Source: Ctena decussata (lineage: Eukaryota; Mollusca; Bivalvia; Lucinida; Lucinidae). From it: 64,000 nt of DNA. This document shows positions 9,633 through 21,289 of the stretch, one piece after another (position 1 is the first letter of the stretch; the number at the start of each line of letters is the position of its first letter). Location of the stretch: NCBI GenBank assembly GCA_963989385.1, contig OZ022502.1, forward strand, positions 50,027,454-50,091,453, read 5' to 3'. The notes beneath the pieces were generated by a model. That model had not been told where the DNA came from. It saw only the letters and a program-made list of their open reading frames with translations, and searched no databases. The position numbers and the translations under genes are program-made.

Positions 9633-10384
9633 TGGCAAAATACTGTTCAAAATAAGTAAGGGATATAAAGACTTTTAAGAAAGCAGTATTAAGAAAAAGT
9701 AAGTAGATGAATATAAACCTGTTATAATAATTCATTAAACAAATATTCATAGAAAAAGACATTATGAATATTGATACGTTTAAGCGTGTAGTGTGACCTA
9801 CAGTAAATTGGAAGTAGACAAGGGGTCGACACCCAAATTTCACACGAATCCAGCACAGCAATGACTTATCATTTTCATGCAAACTTTATTGACACAGACG
9901 CCTGCTGTTTTAATTTAGTTAACAAGACACAGATACGTTTCATCAAATGACGAAACGACCTGCGTAAACGATATCATTATGTGGTGAATTGTCTCACCCA
10001 TGGTGACACTTACAACGGCTCTACAACTTAGATAACACAATAAAGCGTACAAAAGTGGCTGTTTTCAGTTTGGAACATTATGAAGAATTTAGATATTCAC
10101 AAAACTTTAGAGTCCAAAAGAATTTTTTTGCCAATGCGAAATTGAGGTGTGGAGCCACAGTCCTTTATGTTGTCGCATAGGCCATGTGTCTTGCTGTAAC
10201 TGTTTCTGCTTTAGCTGCATATTGAATAGTGCTATATCATATACAATAATCTAATAGTGAATAGTGCTATATCACTACAGACCACAGAAACGCAAACTTG
10301 TCCAATATATTTTCATATTTAACAATTGTGTGAAGTTACATTAAAATTGGCCTGCAGATAAAGGAGGGGGTGGGGCGTAACAAA
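9633..10384. other. unassigned AT-rich stretch
   Basis: No gene, terminal repeat or tandem unit was recognised. A duplicated phrase, AATAGTGCTATATCA, occurs at about 10225-10240 and again near 10261-10275. Confidence 0.45.
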
Positions 10385-11874
10385 GTTTTTCTTAAACTGG
10401 CAACTGCAACCTTGACCATAACCATAGAACGCTGAAATGGAAACTTATCCAATACATAGTCAAACTAAATATTTGTTTGAAGTTAATTCGAAATTGGTCC
10501 ATAAATAAAGATGCTGGGGTGATGACATTTCTTGCTGTGACCTTGACCATGGCTCTATAATGCTGAAATGTAAACTTATCCAAGATATTGTCATACTAAT
10601 CACTTGTGCAAAGTTAAATCAAACTCGATCTATTAATAAAGGCACTAGAGTGATGACAAAGTTTTTTCAAAAACTATTCACTGTGACCTTGACTTCGGCC
10701 CTAGAATGCTAAAACGCAAACTTATCCAAGATATTGACATGCCCACAGTCGTATGAAATTATATCAAAATATCAAAATTGGTTAATAACTAGAAATGTTT
10801 TTGCCACAGACTTCCTCTTCGTGCGTTGTTTCCTAGCAGTATCATTTCCCTAAATTTTGTACAGTTACGACCTCCTGTAACCTTGAAAATACGGTCAAGG
10901 TCACCGAAACATAGTAGTTCCTTTGCATCTTCTGATTATACACATGTCTATGTTCGGTCATAATCCATCATTCCTTTCAGGAGATATGGTGCAGAAATCG
11001 CATTTTTCAACACTCTTGACCGGATCTGACCTTGGAAATGGGATAAAGGTCATCAAAATTTGATCAGTTCTTTCACATCTTCCAGTGATATAGCTTTTCA
11101 AGATTTGTTTCCATTTCCCAGGATAATAGATGTCAAGATGTCAAGTTTGGTTTAAATCCATTAATCCATTCAGGAGATAGAGTGCAGAAAAGTCATTTTT
11201 TTAACACTCTTTGACCTCCTGTTACCTTAAAAATAATGTGAAAGTCAGCAAATCTAATCATTTCTTTTACATCTTCCAGTGATATAGCTTTGCAAGATTG
11301 GTTAAAATCCATCCAATCACTCAAGCGACAGAGTGCAGACAAGACATTTTTCATTCCACTTTGACTTCCTGTGACCTTGAAAATTGGGTCAAGGTCTACA
11401 AAATCAAATGAGTTATAAATCCTTCCCAATAATATATATATGCAAGTTTGGTTTAAATCCACCCAACCATTCAGGAAATAGAGTGCAGACAAGCCATTTT
11501 CCAACACTCTTTGACCTCCTGTGACATTGAAAATGAGGCCAAGGACACCTAAACAGTTCTTAACAATCTCTCAGTGATATATCTATGCAAGTTTAGTTTA
11601 AATCCACTCAGGATACAGAGTGCAGACAAGTCATTTTTTCAACAATCTTTGACCTACTGTGACCCTGAAAATGGTGTCAAGGTCACCAAAATATAATCAA
11701 TATCATCCCTATAAAATGATGTATCTGTGCAAATTTGGTTAAAATCCATCCATCGCTTCAGGAGATAGAGTGCAGACAAGAAGCTTCGCTGACGCAGACG
11801 CCGACGCTGTCGCAGACGGGATCCGCACCGAAAACAATAATTTCTCCTTCCCGTGGTGGAGAAGGGGGCATAAT
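10385..11874 (+). mobile_element. Pearl-like tandem-unit element with terminal hairpin
   Basis: Two kinds of unit are present. 10385-10800 has units around GTGACCTTGACCATGGC, GAATGCTGAAA, CTTATCCAAGATATTGTCAT. 10860-11780 has units marked by CAGGAGATAGAGTGCAGACA near 10979, 11171, 11322, 11472, 11609 and 11759, mostly at 137-151 bp steps. The right end has a GACGCAGACGCCGACGC tract (11790-11815) and a hairpin-like stretch CTCCTTCCCGTGGTGGAG (about 11849-11866) followed by AAGGGGGCATAA. That ending recurs at 59181-59212. Non-coding. Confidence 0.65.
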
Positions 11875-11876
11875 AA

Positions 11877-12456
11877 GGTCGCTAGAACACTAACAACAAT
11901 AGTATAAAAATCGTACGACCTTAACCTTGGCCTAAGAACAGTGAAATGCGAACTAGTCCAATATACTGTCATAATAACCATTTGTGCAAAGTTATTGTCC
12001 TAGAATGCTGAAACGCGAATAAGTTCATGATATTGTCATACTAAACAGTCCTATGAAGAAATATCGAAATGGGTTAATATAAGAAGTCGCTAGAGCACTG
12101 ACAACAATTTTCTTAAAATAGCCACTTCGACCTTGACCTTAACCCTAGAACGCTGAAAGGCGAACCAGTCCAAGACACATTCATGTTTAACGTATGTGTG
12201 AAGTTAAGTTAAAGTCGGTCTATAAATTAAAGCGCTAGAGCGATGACAAAGTTTTTTCTATAAACTCTTGACCTTGAACCAATCATGCTGAAACGCAAAC
12301 GTTTTCGAGGTAATGTCATACCCAGTACTTGTGTGAAGTTCTATTAATAAGGACGCTAGAGCGATGACAAAATATGAACATACGTTCATATGTACATATA
12401 TAAGTACGGGACAGACCCTATATCCCTCCACAACTTCGTTGTGCGAGGAGATAACA
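11877..12456 (+). mobile_element. second tandem-unit element with hairpin end
   Basis: It repeats blocks seen at 10385-10800 and 55755-56480 (CTTGACCTTAACCCTAGAAC, GCTGAAA, GTGTGAAGTTA, CGCTAGAGCGATGACAAA). It closes with TATATCCCTCCACAACTTCG, TTGTGCGAGGAGATAA, a hairpin (CTCC-ACAA-CTTCG-TTGT-...GGAG) matching the terminal hairpins of the related elements. There is no reading frame of note. Confidence 0.6.
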
Positions 12457-13090
12457 AAATTAAACTCTTAAAGAGTTCCTTCGAGAGCAGAGAACACATT
12501 CGAAAGAACATACTTCGAAGTTCCGGTTGTTCAAATTTAACGAGTAACTACACTTCAGGAACTGACTGAATCAGATCCCAAACCCTATCCCCAACATCAA
12601 AGGGAAAGATTGACAAAGACATCCCAACAAACAATAAATTACAAGTGATAAGCCGAGTCAGCAGCTCTTTCCCATATAGGTGACAACTCAGCTATCTTTA
12701 TTGAACTAAATAATTTAGACCAACAGAAGGGTTACAACAGACTGAGCAATTTATATGAAAAACATTTAACAGCTATTTTTACCTATTAAAAAGCCTCATC
12801 AGTGACCCTGACATCATCTGGCGATGAATGCAAGAGAAAAGCATACTGTAATTTCTAAATTTTAACAAGGCAGTCGGTTGTAGGACTGATAAGTGTCGAA
12901 AGGGGTACAAATGATTAAAAAGCGATGATCTAGAAAAAAGTCTAAATCTATCAATTTTTTCTAATTTCTTAAACAATATCCTCTGATCTCAAAGGACAAC
13001 TCGGTCATTTTTAACGGAATTTACTAAAAAGTTGATCAGTTCATGTACATCTCACCTCAAACTTGTATACAAAATAACATGGTCCTTGCT
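12457..13090. other. unassigned stretch
   Basis: AT-rich, with no recognisable gene or repeat. A minus-strand frame at 12779-12976 has no recognisable motif. Confidence 0.45.
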
Positions 13091-13102
13091 TAAATACTTT
13101 TG

Positions 13103-13359
13103 GTAAAAAAGGTAAAGGTTTCCCATAGCCTAATCGCCGTAGGGGCAGTGGGGGTTAGAGACCTACTGTATCTTGGGCACAGCTGATGAAAGGCGGAGCC
13201 CATCCTTCTCCTTTCGCTGCCTTATCCTTCCCGGATTCAAAAAAGGTACCCATTTACAGCTGGGTTGACAGAGAGAGTTTTCCAGTCATCGTATGGCGAC
13301 AGTGAGCCGCGAACTCACGACCTTACGGTAACTTTCTGCACAATAGCCGAACCACTCTA
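13103..13359 (-). mobile_element. tRNA-derived SINE, family 3, copy A, with target duplication
   Basis: This is a 257 bp insertion flanked by perfect 12 bp repeats TAAATACTTTTG (13091-13102 and 13360-13371). On the minus strand it starts inside a tRNA-like head (GAGTGGTTCGGC, then GGTCGTGAGTTCGCGGCTC as the B-box region) and continues through a body shared with 39229-39507 (GACTGGAAAACTCTCTCTG, CAACCCAGC, AATGGGTACC, AGGAGAAGGATGGGCTCC). It ends in ACCTTTACC and an A/T tail. The head is shorter at its 5' end than in the other copy. Confidence 0.85.
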
Positions 13360-14988
13360 TAAATACTTTTGAGATATCTTGATAACAAGGGGCTGGGGAG
13401 GAGGGTTTTCAACGAAAGGGTCATACATTACAAGAGGGCCAAGAGGCACTGAATCGCTCACCTGAGCAAAAATGACAATTAATATAGGGTCAATATTTGA
13501 ACAAACCTGATTTAGTTTGAAACTGCCAAGATATTAGAGACAGTGGTTATAGGTCAAAGAATGGTCCATGTAGTAATTTAGCGTTCATCAAACTTAGCAG
13601 AAATCTTTCTTTAATTTCCGTTTACTCTTATGTTTAAGCTTTTTCCAATATAAACACACCAGAAAGCAAATCTGTCCTTGTCATAATAAATGGGGCAAGC
13701 CATGGCCATCATTTAAACGATTTTGGTAGAACTCCAGTACTCAATGCTAAATATCAAGTTTCAAGGCAATCGGTCGTTTGATTCTTGAGAAATGGATTGT
13801 TAAGGCATTTTACCATGTGGGGATGTGGTCGCAATATTGGTCATGTTACCTGGACCGCTTGAACAAATTTTCCTTCGCTCAACCCTTACCATACAAATTT
13901 CAAACATCTGAGCCAAGTACTTTTAAAGAAGAAACTATTTTTACTATTTTCCTATGCGTTTCTATGGATCAAACCCAAACCCCCTGGAGTGGGACCATTT
14001 TGGACCCTAGGGCCACCATTTCAATAAACTTGGTAAATGACCATTACGTAATGCTACTTACCAAACTTCAAGCATCTGAGCCTAGCAGTTCTAGAGAAGA
14101 AGATTTTTCAGTGTTTTCTATTTTTGAACCCAAAACCTCCTGCCTCAAAGCCGTTTTGGACCCTGGGACCCTTGGTTCTGAAGAAGAAAATTTTGAATAT
14201 TTTCCTATGAATTCCTATGGTTCAAACCCAGGACTCCCTGCCGTTGGGCCATTTTGAACCCTTGGACCTGCATTTGAACAAACTTAGTAAAGGACCACTA
14301 GCCAATGCCATATACCACATTTCATGCATCTGAGCCATGGAGTTCTGAAGAAGAAGTTTTTTTTAAATATTTTTTCTATGTATTTCTTTAGTTCAAACCC
14401 AGGACCCCCTTTGTACAGGGCCATTATGGTCCCTGTGGCCACCATTTCGACAAACTTAGTAGACGTCTACCAGACAGTGCTTCATACCAAATTTCAAGCA
14501 TCTGAACCTTGCGGTTCTGAATAAGGATGTTTTTACTATTGTTCTATGTATTTCATGTTTCAAACTAGGACTCCCTGCATAGGACCATACTGAACCATGA
14601 GGTCAACATTTGAACAAACTTGGTAAAGGACTACTAGGCAATGCTGCTTACCAAATTTCATGCCTCTGAGCCTTGTGCTTCTGAAGAAGAGGATGTTTTT
14701 ACTTTTTTCTTCGCATTTCTAAAGTTCACACCTAGGACTCCCTGCCACGGGGCCCTTTGGCGCCTGGAACCAGTTTTCGAACAAACTTGGTAAAGGACAA
14801 CTAGGCAATGCTACATACCAAATTTCATGCATCAGAGCCATGGGGTTCTGAAGAAGAAGATTTTTGAATATTTTTCAATGTATTTCTATGGTTCAAACAC
14901 AGGCCACCCTTTGGGCAGCGCAATTATGAACCCTGGGGCCACCATCTGACTAACTTTGTAAAGGTCCACCAGACAATGCTTCAAACCA

Positions 14989-15264
14989 TTCTGTGGGAGG
15001 CAATCAGCATTTTGGTGGGCATATTGTGATGAAGTTTCAAGGTCCTAGGGTCTATCGAACTATCTGCTTGGATGATATGGTTGCACCCTGTCTTCATAAC
15101 TATTTATCACACATTAACGGTAAGAAATATCTATCATGTACTTTTTCGTGAAAGAAAGTCACAGTGACCTAGTTCTGTGGGAGGCAATCAGCATTTGGTG
15201 GGCATATTGTGATGAAGTTTCAAGGTCCTAGGGTCTATCGAACTATCTGCTTGGGTGATATGGT
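14989..15264 (+). repeat. recent 92-93 bp direct duplication inside the array
   Basis: 14989-15081 and 15173-15264 are nearly identical: one T is missing and one A/G differs. Both begin TTCTGTGGGAGGCAATCAGC and end TTGGRTGATATGGT. They are separated by 91 bp containing GTAAGAAATATCTATC. This block does not belong to the 168 bp unit. It is followed by its own GGACGGACAGACGGACGG tract (15297-15317), so it looks like a second, smaller Pearl-like element inserted in the first. Confidence 0.7.
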
Positions 15265-15477
15265 GCTATCGAACTCAAGATATGGCTGTAAACGGATGGA
15301 CGGACAGACGGACGGACGCACCAACACCAAACGGGTGACTATGTCTCGCTGACCGCAAACGGACTCGACAACTACATGTTAAATTTTAAGCATCTGAGCC
15401 TTGCGGTTCAGAAGAAGATGTTTTACTATACTATTTTTTAATGATTTTTTATGGTTCAAACCTGTGACTCCTTGCAA

Positions 15478-15487
15478 GGGGGGGGGG
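15478..15487. repeat. G homopolymer run
   Basis: About ten G residues within one diverged 168 bp unit. It is of interest mainly as a likely site of length error. Confidence 0.8.
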
Positions 15488-16029
15488 GCATTTAGAACCT
15501 TGGGGCTACCATTTGAACATACTTGGTAAAAGTCCACCAGACAATGTTTCATACCAAATTCCAAGCATCTGAGCCTTGCGAACGGTTCTCATGTAAAAGA
15601 TTTTTGAAGATATATTTTTTTCTATATATTTCTATGGTTCCAACCCAGGACACCCTGACCCGGGCCATGTTGGCCCCTGGGCCACCATTTGAACAAACTT
15701 GGTTAAGGACCAAGGGGAAATGCTACATAACAAATTTTAAATACCTGAGCCAAGCAAATTTGGAGAAGAAAATTTTTAATATATTTCATTTTGGAACCCA
15801 AGACCCGCCGCCCCGAATTCATTTTCGATCCAAGGGTCACTATTTGAATATATTTTGTAGAGGTCTAGTAGACAATGTTTCGTACCAAATATCAAAGCCC
15901 TAGACCTAGCGGTTTTAGAGAAAGAGTTTTTTTAAAGCAAATTGTTGACGCTGCTCGACGGACGACGGACACTGAGTTATCACATTAGTTCACTCTGAGC
16001 CTATGGTTCAGTTGCGCTTTAAAGTACAT

Positions 16030-16687
16030 GATCGATAAAGCAACAAAATAATACAAGTTCGCTTATGTTTCAGCCCCTATCCTTACATGAAATGTCAAGA
16101 CCCTAAAGTCAATGGTTCTTAGGCAATACAGCTGCATCAGAAGGCACTGACGAACTGATAACCAGATGGATGGAGAAGGCAAAAGAAATATATCCCATAA
16201 ACTTCTTTGAAGGGCATAATAATGGGCTATAAAAACACCTAAGCACAGGTACCTCTGAGGCAAACTGGCCTATCCAAGAGCCTACGCCTGTCCTGGTTAT
16301 CTGCTAGCTCCATTAACAAATAAAATTACTATGCCCGGGACAACAGTCTTACCAATTGTTAGCCTTTTGGGGATCGTTTCGGTCTTCAAGTGCCAGTTAC
16401 TCTGCAGATTCTACTTCGATTTGTCCTTAACTCGAACTCGTCCAAAATATTATGCCTGTCCCGCTTATCTGCAAATTGACTATTAATCCAACCGAAATAA
16501 AAGAGCTATGCCTTGGACCAAGACAAATTTGACCTTTTTCTGCATGTAAGAACAAGTAATTGTAAGGTAAATTGTACAATATGGCTAAACCAACTTTCGA
16601 ATTTGTCGGTGTCTGTCCCAGTTATCAGCAAATTTGATGAAGTTTCTAGAAAACAACAAAGAGTTTTATGCCTGTCCTAGTTATCAA
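16030..16687 (+). mobile_element. tandem-unit repeat, left part (interrupted by LINE)
   Basis: Units around TATGCCTGTCCTGGTTATC, AGCAAATTTGATGAAGTTTC, GCCTTGGACCAAGACAAATT and AAGTAACTCTAAG-like phrases are repeated. The same units resume at 20413 after the LINE, so this was one array before the LINE landed in it. Confidence 0.65.
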
Positions 16688-17497
16688 TGTAAGTGGTCCT
16701 TCGTAACACTTGATGACGACAGTTTGGAGGATGCTTATTTTAGAAAAAATAACGAATTTTACTTTTTACAACCTGGGAAGGTGTCCTGTCTAAGAGTTAC
16801 TAGTCTCTAATTAAAACTAGAAGGGGTAGGTGGAGCTCTTAGCTTTGGCAGGCAGTCCACCTAGGAGTTCATTGCTAGGTCTCTAAACAAAACCTATTAA
16901 CAAACCTGTGAACACAGCACACTGGACGGAAGTCTTCCAGGAAGAAGTCAACGGTGTTCAAGTGTTAGCAGCTAGACCCGAGCAAGCCATGCTCAGCTTG
17001 GTGGAACAACTAGATTGAGGGGGTCACTGATAGGTAGGGACATGCCCCATGCACTTTGACTCTTTGAATCTGGTTGTTAAAATTCTAGGCAGTGGACAAG
17101 TCAACGACTTGATGGGAGGAAATAAGACGCTCCCACCTTCATGAGTCTCCTAACCCTATGGGTCAACAAGGGGTGGTGTTAAAACAACATCACTGGGCGG
17201 AAGTCTTCCACGAAGAAGTCAACGACAAGGGCGGAAGAACTCTTTGAGTCAACGGCCATTTGTTCGTGACCAAGGCGAGCCATACAATAATCGTGGATTT
17301 CGGCTGTGGAGAGGGTTGGGCTCCGTCAGGCTGAACTCTGCCCTAGAAACATCATTGTTGACAACTTATACAATACCATATACCGGATCGGTCGCAGCCC
17401 GGGTTAACAATTACTGTGCCTACTGTTGGATACCGGGAAGTAGGTGACAAGTACGCAAATGGAGTAACACAGATTAGGGAGGTTCAGAGGTAGGGAG

Positions 17498-18300
17498 AAC
17501 ATCTCAAATGGAACCTGGAACGTGAGGACTCTGAGGCCAGCTAGGAAGCTTGAGGAGCTGACACATGCAATGGACAGATATCACTCGAACATACTGGGGC
17601 TCTTTTAGATGCGCTGGAAAAACTTTGGTGTGATGTCAACAGATGACAGACACAAGGTTTATTTCAGTGGAGAAGAGGACAAACATGAGTCTGGGGTATG
17701 ATTTCTTATGCATAAGGACATGGTGAGTACTGTCTTGGGATGCCGACCAGTCTCCAGCAGACTGATTTCAATTCGTCTGAGAGCAGGTCCTTTCAACATC
17801 ACCATCATACAGGTTTATGCACCAACATCTGAGCATGACGACAATGAGGTAGAACACTTCTACCAGCAACTCCATGAAATCATAGTCCAAACACCCAAGA
17901 AGGCCATTCTGGTTGTACAAGGGGATTGGAATGCTAAAGTTGGAAAGGATGAACAGCAGACGGAAAACGTTTGCGGACCCTACTGCAATGTCGAGACAAA
18001 TGAGAGAGGTCTTAGACTTCTAGAGTTTGCAACCTGTAACAGCCTAGTATTGACAATTCCCTTGGCCCTCACAAACCATCAAGAAGATGGACATGGCACA
18101 ATCCAGATGGGAAACACCACAATCAGATTGATTACATCTTGGTGAGGAAGCGCTTTCCATCAGGAGATAACATCCATAGGACAAGGAGTGTTCCTGGAGC
18201 AAACATAGGAAGTGACCATGACCTGGTGATGATGGCTTTCCGAGTTCGTCTGAAGAAGACTAGAAAGCCAACCCAGCCAAGACTCAAGTACAATCTTTAG
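17498..18300 (+). pseudogene. LINE copy 1 endonuclease domain, broken
   Basis: Translating from 17498 gives TWNVRTLRPARKLEELTHAM and on to MRWKNFG. The expected catalytic glutamate before MRW is replaced by a stop (TAG, 17606-17608; the other copy has valine there). A second stop is at 17699-17701. From 17708 the frame is open through RPVSSRLISIRLRA, IIQVYAP and GDWNAKVG (GDWN at 17921-17932). Near 18060 the frame shifts and continues GPHKPSRRWTWHNPDG, NQIDYILVRKRF and GSDHDLVMMAF (SDH at 18211-18219), ending at TAG 18298-18300. NVR, E, GDxN and SDH are the usual order of APE motifs. Confidence 0.85.
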
Positions 18301-18389
18301 AAGCTAAGGGACACATATGTGACATGCACTTTTCAAGCAACAATAGGTGAAGGAAATTTGCACCACTCATTGGTCTGAGGGATGATGAC

Positions 18390-20310
18390 ATGGACATAGA
18401 TACCTTGATTACCACCTACAATACAGTAGTGACTGAGGCAGCCAGTGAGATACTTGGGAAGGAGCGTCGCAGGAAAAAGCCCAGAGTTGTTCTCGGCCTC
18501 TGTGATGAGAGGAGAAATTTGAAGAAGAAAAGAAGAAGAGGTAAGAAGCAGGAGGAGCAGAAGAATACAGGGAAGCAAACAAGAGGATTCAAAAGGCAAT
18601 GAAGAAAGCGAAGGAAGAATGGATATCTAGTCAGTACAAGGAGATTGAAACTTGCTTGAACAAAAACAACAGCAAGAAAGCATACCAGCTGGTGAAGAAT
18701 CTAACCTCAGAGAAACAGGATAGCTCCACAACTATCCAGGACAAGTCTGGTAAATGCCTTACAGAGGAACAAGAGATTCTCAGCAGATGGACAGAATATT
18801 GCTCAGAACTATACAACAATGAGACTTACGGTAACAATGCGGTTCTGGACTGCATCAGCCCCCAGAAGAAGATCAACAACCGATCATTCGTGAGGAAGTT
18901 GAAATAGTAGTAGCAAGGGGAAATCTGCCGGAATTGATAATATACCAGCAGAACTTGTTCAAGCTGGAGGGGAGACCATGATTGAAGTTTTAACAGATGT
19001 TTGTAACATGATCTAGAGAACAGGAGAATGGCCTACCCCATGGACTCAGTCGCTGATTATTACGCTCCCTAAAAAGGCAACCTACAGCTTTGTCAGAACT
19101 ACAGAACCGTCAGCCTCATCAGTCATTCAAGCAAAGTCATGCTTAGAGTCACCTTGAACAGGCTTAAACCACAAGCCGAAGAGATAATCGCTGAGGAACA
19201 GACTGGGTTCCGAGCAGCAAGGAGCACCACAGAACAGATCTTCAACCTAAGAATCATGTGTGAAAAGTATCTCCAACATAATCAGAATCTGCACCATGTC
19301 TTCATAGATTTCATAAACGCCTTTGACAGGGTATGGCATGCAGCGTTATGGGCTACCATGTGGAAGTACAATATCAGTGAAAATCTAGTTCGCACCATTG
19401 AGCTGCTATACGACAAGACTACAAGTGCAGTCCTGATAAATGACAGCACAGGAGAATGGTTCAGAACAACAGTGGGAGTAACACAATGATGTCTTCTGTC
19501 ACCCACCCTCTTCAACAGTTTTCTCGAACGGATCATGTCTGATGCTCTGGAAGAACATGAAGGAAAGGTTAGCATAATTAGGGGAGCAAAAACATTACCA
19601 ATCTGCGGTTTGCCGATGACATAGACGCTCTAGCTGAGGAAGAGCAGGAACTACAAGCTCTAGTTGAAAGTCTCGACCAAACCTGCACAAGGTATAAGAT
19701 GAAGATCAGTGCTGAGAAGACCAAACTGTTGACGAACAGCGCAGATGGCATCCAGAGGGAGATCAAGGTAAAAGGACAGAAGCTGGGTCGTAAGCAGCTT
19801 CAAATACCTTGGATCAGTTGTCTCAGATGATGGCTTAAAACAGGAGGTTCTCTCAAGGATTGCACAAGCCACTTCAGCTCTTATTAAGCTGAAACCAATT
19901 TGGAGAGATAACAACATATCTCTTGGATTAAGGTGAAACTTACGCGCTCTCTTGTCATTTCCATATTTCTGTATGCCTGTAAATCGTGGACCCTGACAGC
20001 AGAGTTAGAGAAAAGAACGCAGGCCTTTGAGATGAGATTTTACCGAAGGTTACTGAACATTTTGTACAAGGACCATATAACCAATGAAGAGGTTCGCAGG
20101 AAGATCAAAGCGGCCATTGGAGAATATGATGAACTCCTGACGCTGGTCACGAAACGGAAACTGAGGTGGTTTGGCCACGTCTCAGGGTCTTCTGGTTTAG
20201 CAAAGACAATTCTTCAGGACACAGTTAAAGGAAAAATAAGAAGAGGTAGACAGAAGAAGAGGTGGGAAGACAATATCAAGGAGTGGACAGGAATGGATTT
20301 TGCCAGCTAA
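18390..20310 (+). pseudogene. LINE copy 1 reverse transcriptase and C-terminal region, broken
   Basis: A basic linker (KERRRKKP...LKKKRRR) at 18390-18602 is followed by a charged segment at 18599-18907, and after a frameshift by KSAGIDNIPAELVQAGGETM and ITLPKK. From 19139 the RT core reads LNRLKPQAEEIIAEEQTGFR, STTEQIFNLR and FIDFINAFDRVW (catalytic Asp kept). A stop at 19487-19489 replaces the Gly of RQGC. After another shift, LRFADDIDALAEEEQEL (FADD at 19609-19620) is intact. The end (19933-20310) has SWTLTAELEKRTQAFEMRFY, RKLRWFGHVSGS, RGRQKKRWEDNI, EWTGMDFAS and a natural stop. At least three frameshifts make it non-functional. Confidence 0.9.
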
Positions 20311-20412
20311 ACTAGGGCAGCTGAAGATATGACAAAGTGGAAAGGGATTGTTTTGAAGTCATCTGTGGTGCCCCAACGACCTAGTAAGGTTATGGGATAG
20401 AATAGAATAGAA

Positions 20413-21289
20413 TAGTTATCAAAAAGTTTTATCATGTTTCACTGTTAAGAAAAGTTGCTAGGTCCGGGACAATATTTTCCCCATTGTAAGTATATGGAGA
20501 ATTTTTCTGTCTAAAATTCCTGCTTTAATTTCCTGCAAGATGCATAAATTACAATAAAAGTAATTAGCTATACCTTGGACAAGGCCAAGGCTTCTTAGTA
20601 TGCAAGGGCAAGTAACTCTAAAACAAAATGTACCATATGGCCGAATTTCAAACTCATCCGAGATTTTATGCTGGTCCTAGTTTTCAGCAAGTTTGATGAA
20701 ATTTCAATTTAAAAGAAAGTTGGTATCACCGAAACAAGGTCAAATATAGGCTATTTAAGCACCAAAAGGCAAATTACTCGGAAGCGAATTTTCCAACTTG
20801 TTTCAAAGTTATGCCTATCCTGGTTATAAGCCAGTTTGATTTGGTTCCAATAAAACATAAAGTTGGTTTGCTCGGGACAAGATGTTCCTTAATGTTGCCC
20901 CCCTCCCCCCACCTTTTTTGTCTTCTAGGCAAGTAACTCTGAGGTGATTAAGCCGCCGATCTGGCCCAAATTTGAACATGTTCGAGAATATATGCCTTTT
21001 CTGATTATTTACGAGATTCACAAAGTTGCAAAATTAAATGTTAATTGCCTAAGACAAGGTCAGCTATGCGCTTTTAAGCACTCAGGAGCAAGTAACTCTA
21101 AGATAGATGAATTATACAATATGGCTGAATTTCAATTCATTCGAGATGTTCTGCTGCCTTTGTTATCAGCAAGTTTGATCAAGTTTGATAAACCAAAGGA
21201 ACAAAGGTCCTGTAGTTCACCTGACACCTTCTATCAACTCAATTTGTAAATGCGCTCATTTAATACATATTAAATTTAAAAAAATCACT
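20413..21289 (+). mobile_element. tandem-unit repeat, right part
   Basis: The array interrupted at 16687 resumes here. TCAGCAAGTTTGATGAAATT-like phrases fall near 20676, 20818, 20999 and 21158. The repeated neighbours are GCAAGTAACTCTAAG, CAATATGGCTGAATTTCAA and TTCGAGATGTT. The unit is about 160 bp and irregular. Confidence 0.6.

Larger units (their letters stand above)
13430..16010 (+). mobile_element. Pearl-like element with 168 bp tandem units, both ends visible
   Basis: The left end carries AAGAGGGCCAAGAGGC and GAATCGCTCACCTGAG. The body is a tandem array whose unit reads ATTTGAACAAACTTGGTAAA, GGACCACTAGGCAATGCTAC, AAATTTCATGCATCTGAGCC, TTCTGAAGAAGAAG, TATTTCTATGGTTCAAACCC, AGGACCCCCTG. 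Marker positions 14276, 14448, 14612, 14779 and 14948 give steps of 164-172 bp. After an insert at 14989-15365 the array resumes at 15515, 15691 and 15846. The right end has ACGGACGACGGAC at 15957-15971. A minus-strand relative occupies 53148-54985. Confidence 0.75.
16688..20412 (+). mobile_element. LINE-type (RTE/BovB-like or related) retrotransposon, copy 1, decayed
   Basis: This is a 3.7 kb insertion flanked by TAGTTATCAA at 16678-16687 and 20413-20422. Its order is a 5' non-coding region of about 0.8 kb, an apurinic-type endonuclease, a reverse transcriptase with C-terminal extension, a very short 3' UTR (GTGGTGCCCCAACGACC) and a GATAGAATAGAATAG tail. One APE-RT frame with a simple-repeat tail and no RNase H or poly(A) suits the RTE group; the clade is inferred. 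Two 30 bp phrases with GGAAGTCTTCC repeat in the 5' region (about 16920-16953, 17191-17224). Many stops and frameshifts show it is dead. Confidence 0.85.

Noticed and set aside
9322..9882. 186-residue minus-strand reading frame, among the longest in the window
   Set aside because: It runs through a mariner-like terminal remnant and the end of a tandem-unit array, with no domain and no splice signals. It is a chance frame.
13778..14257. 159-residue plus-strand frame
   Set aside because: It lies wholly within the 168 bp tandem array. The repeated peptide phrases are the repeat unit translated.
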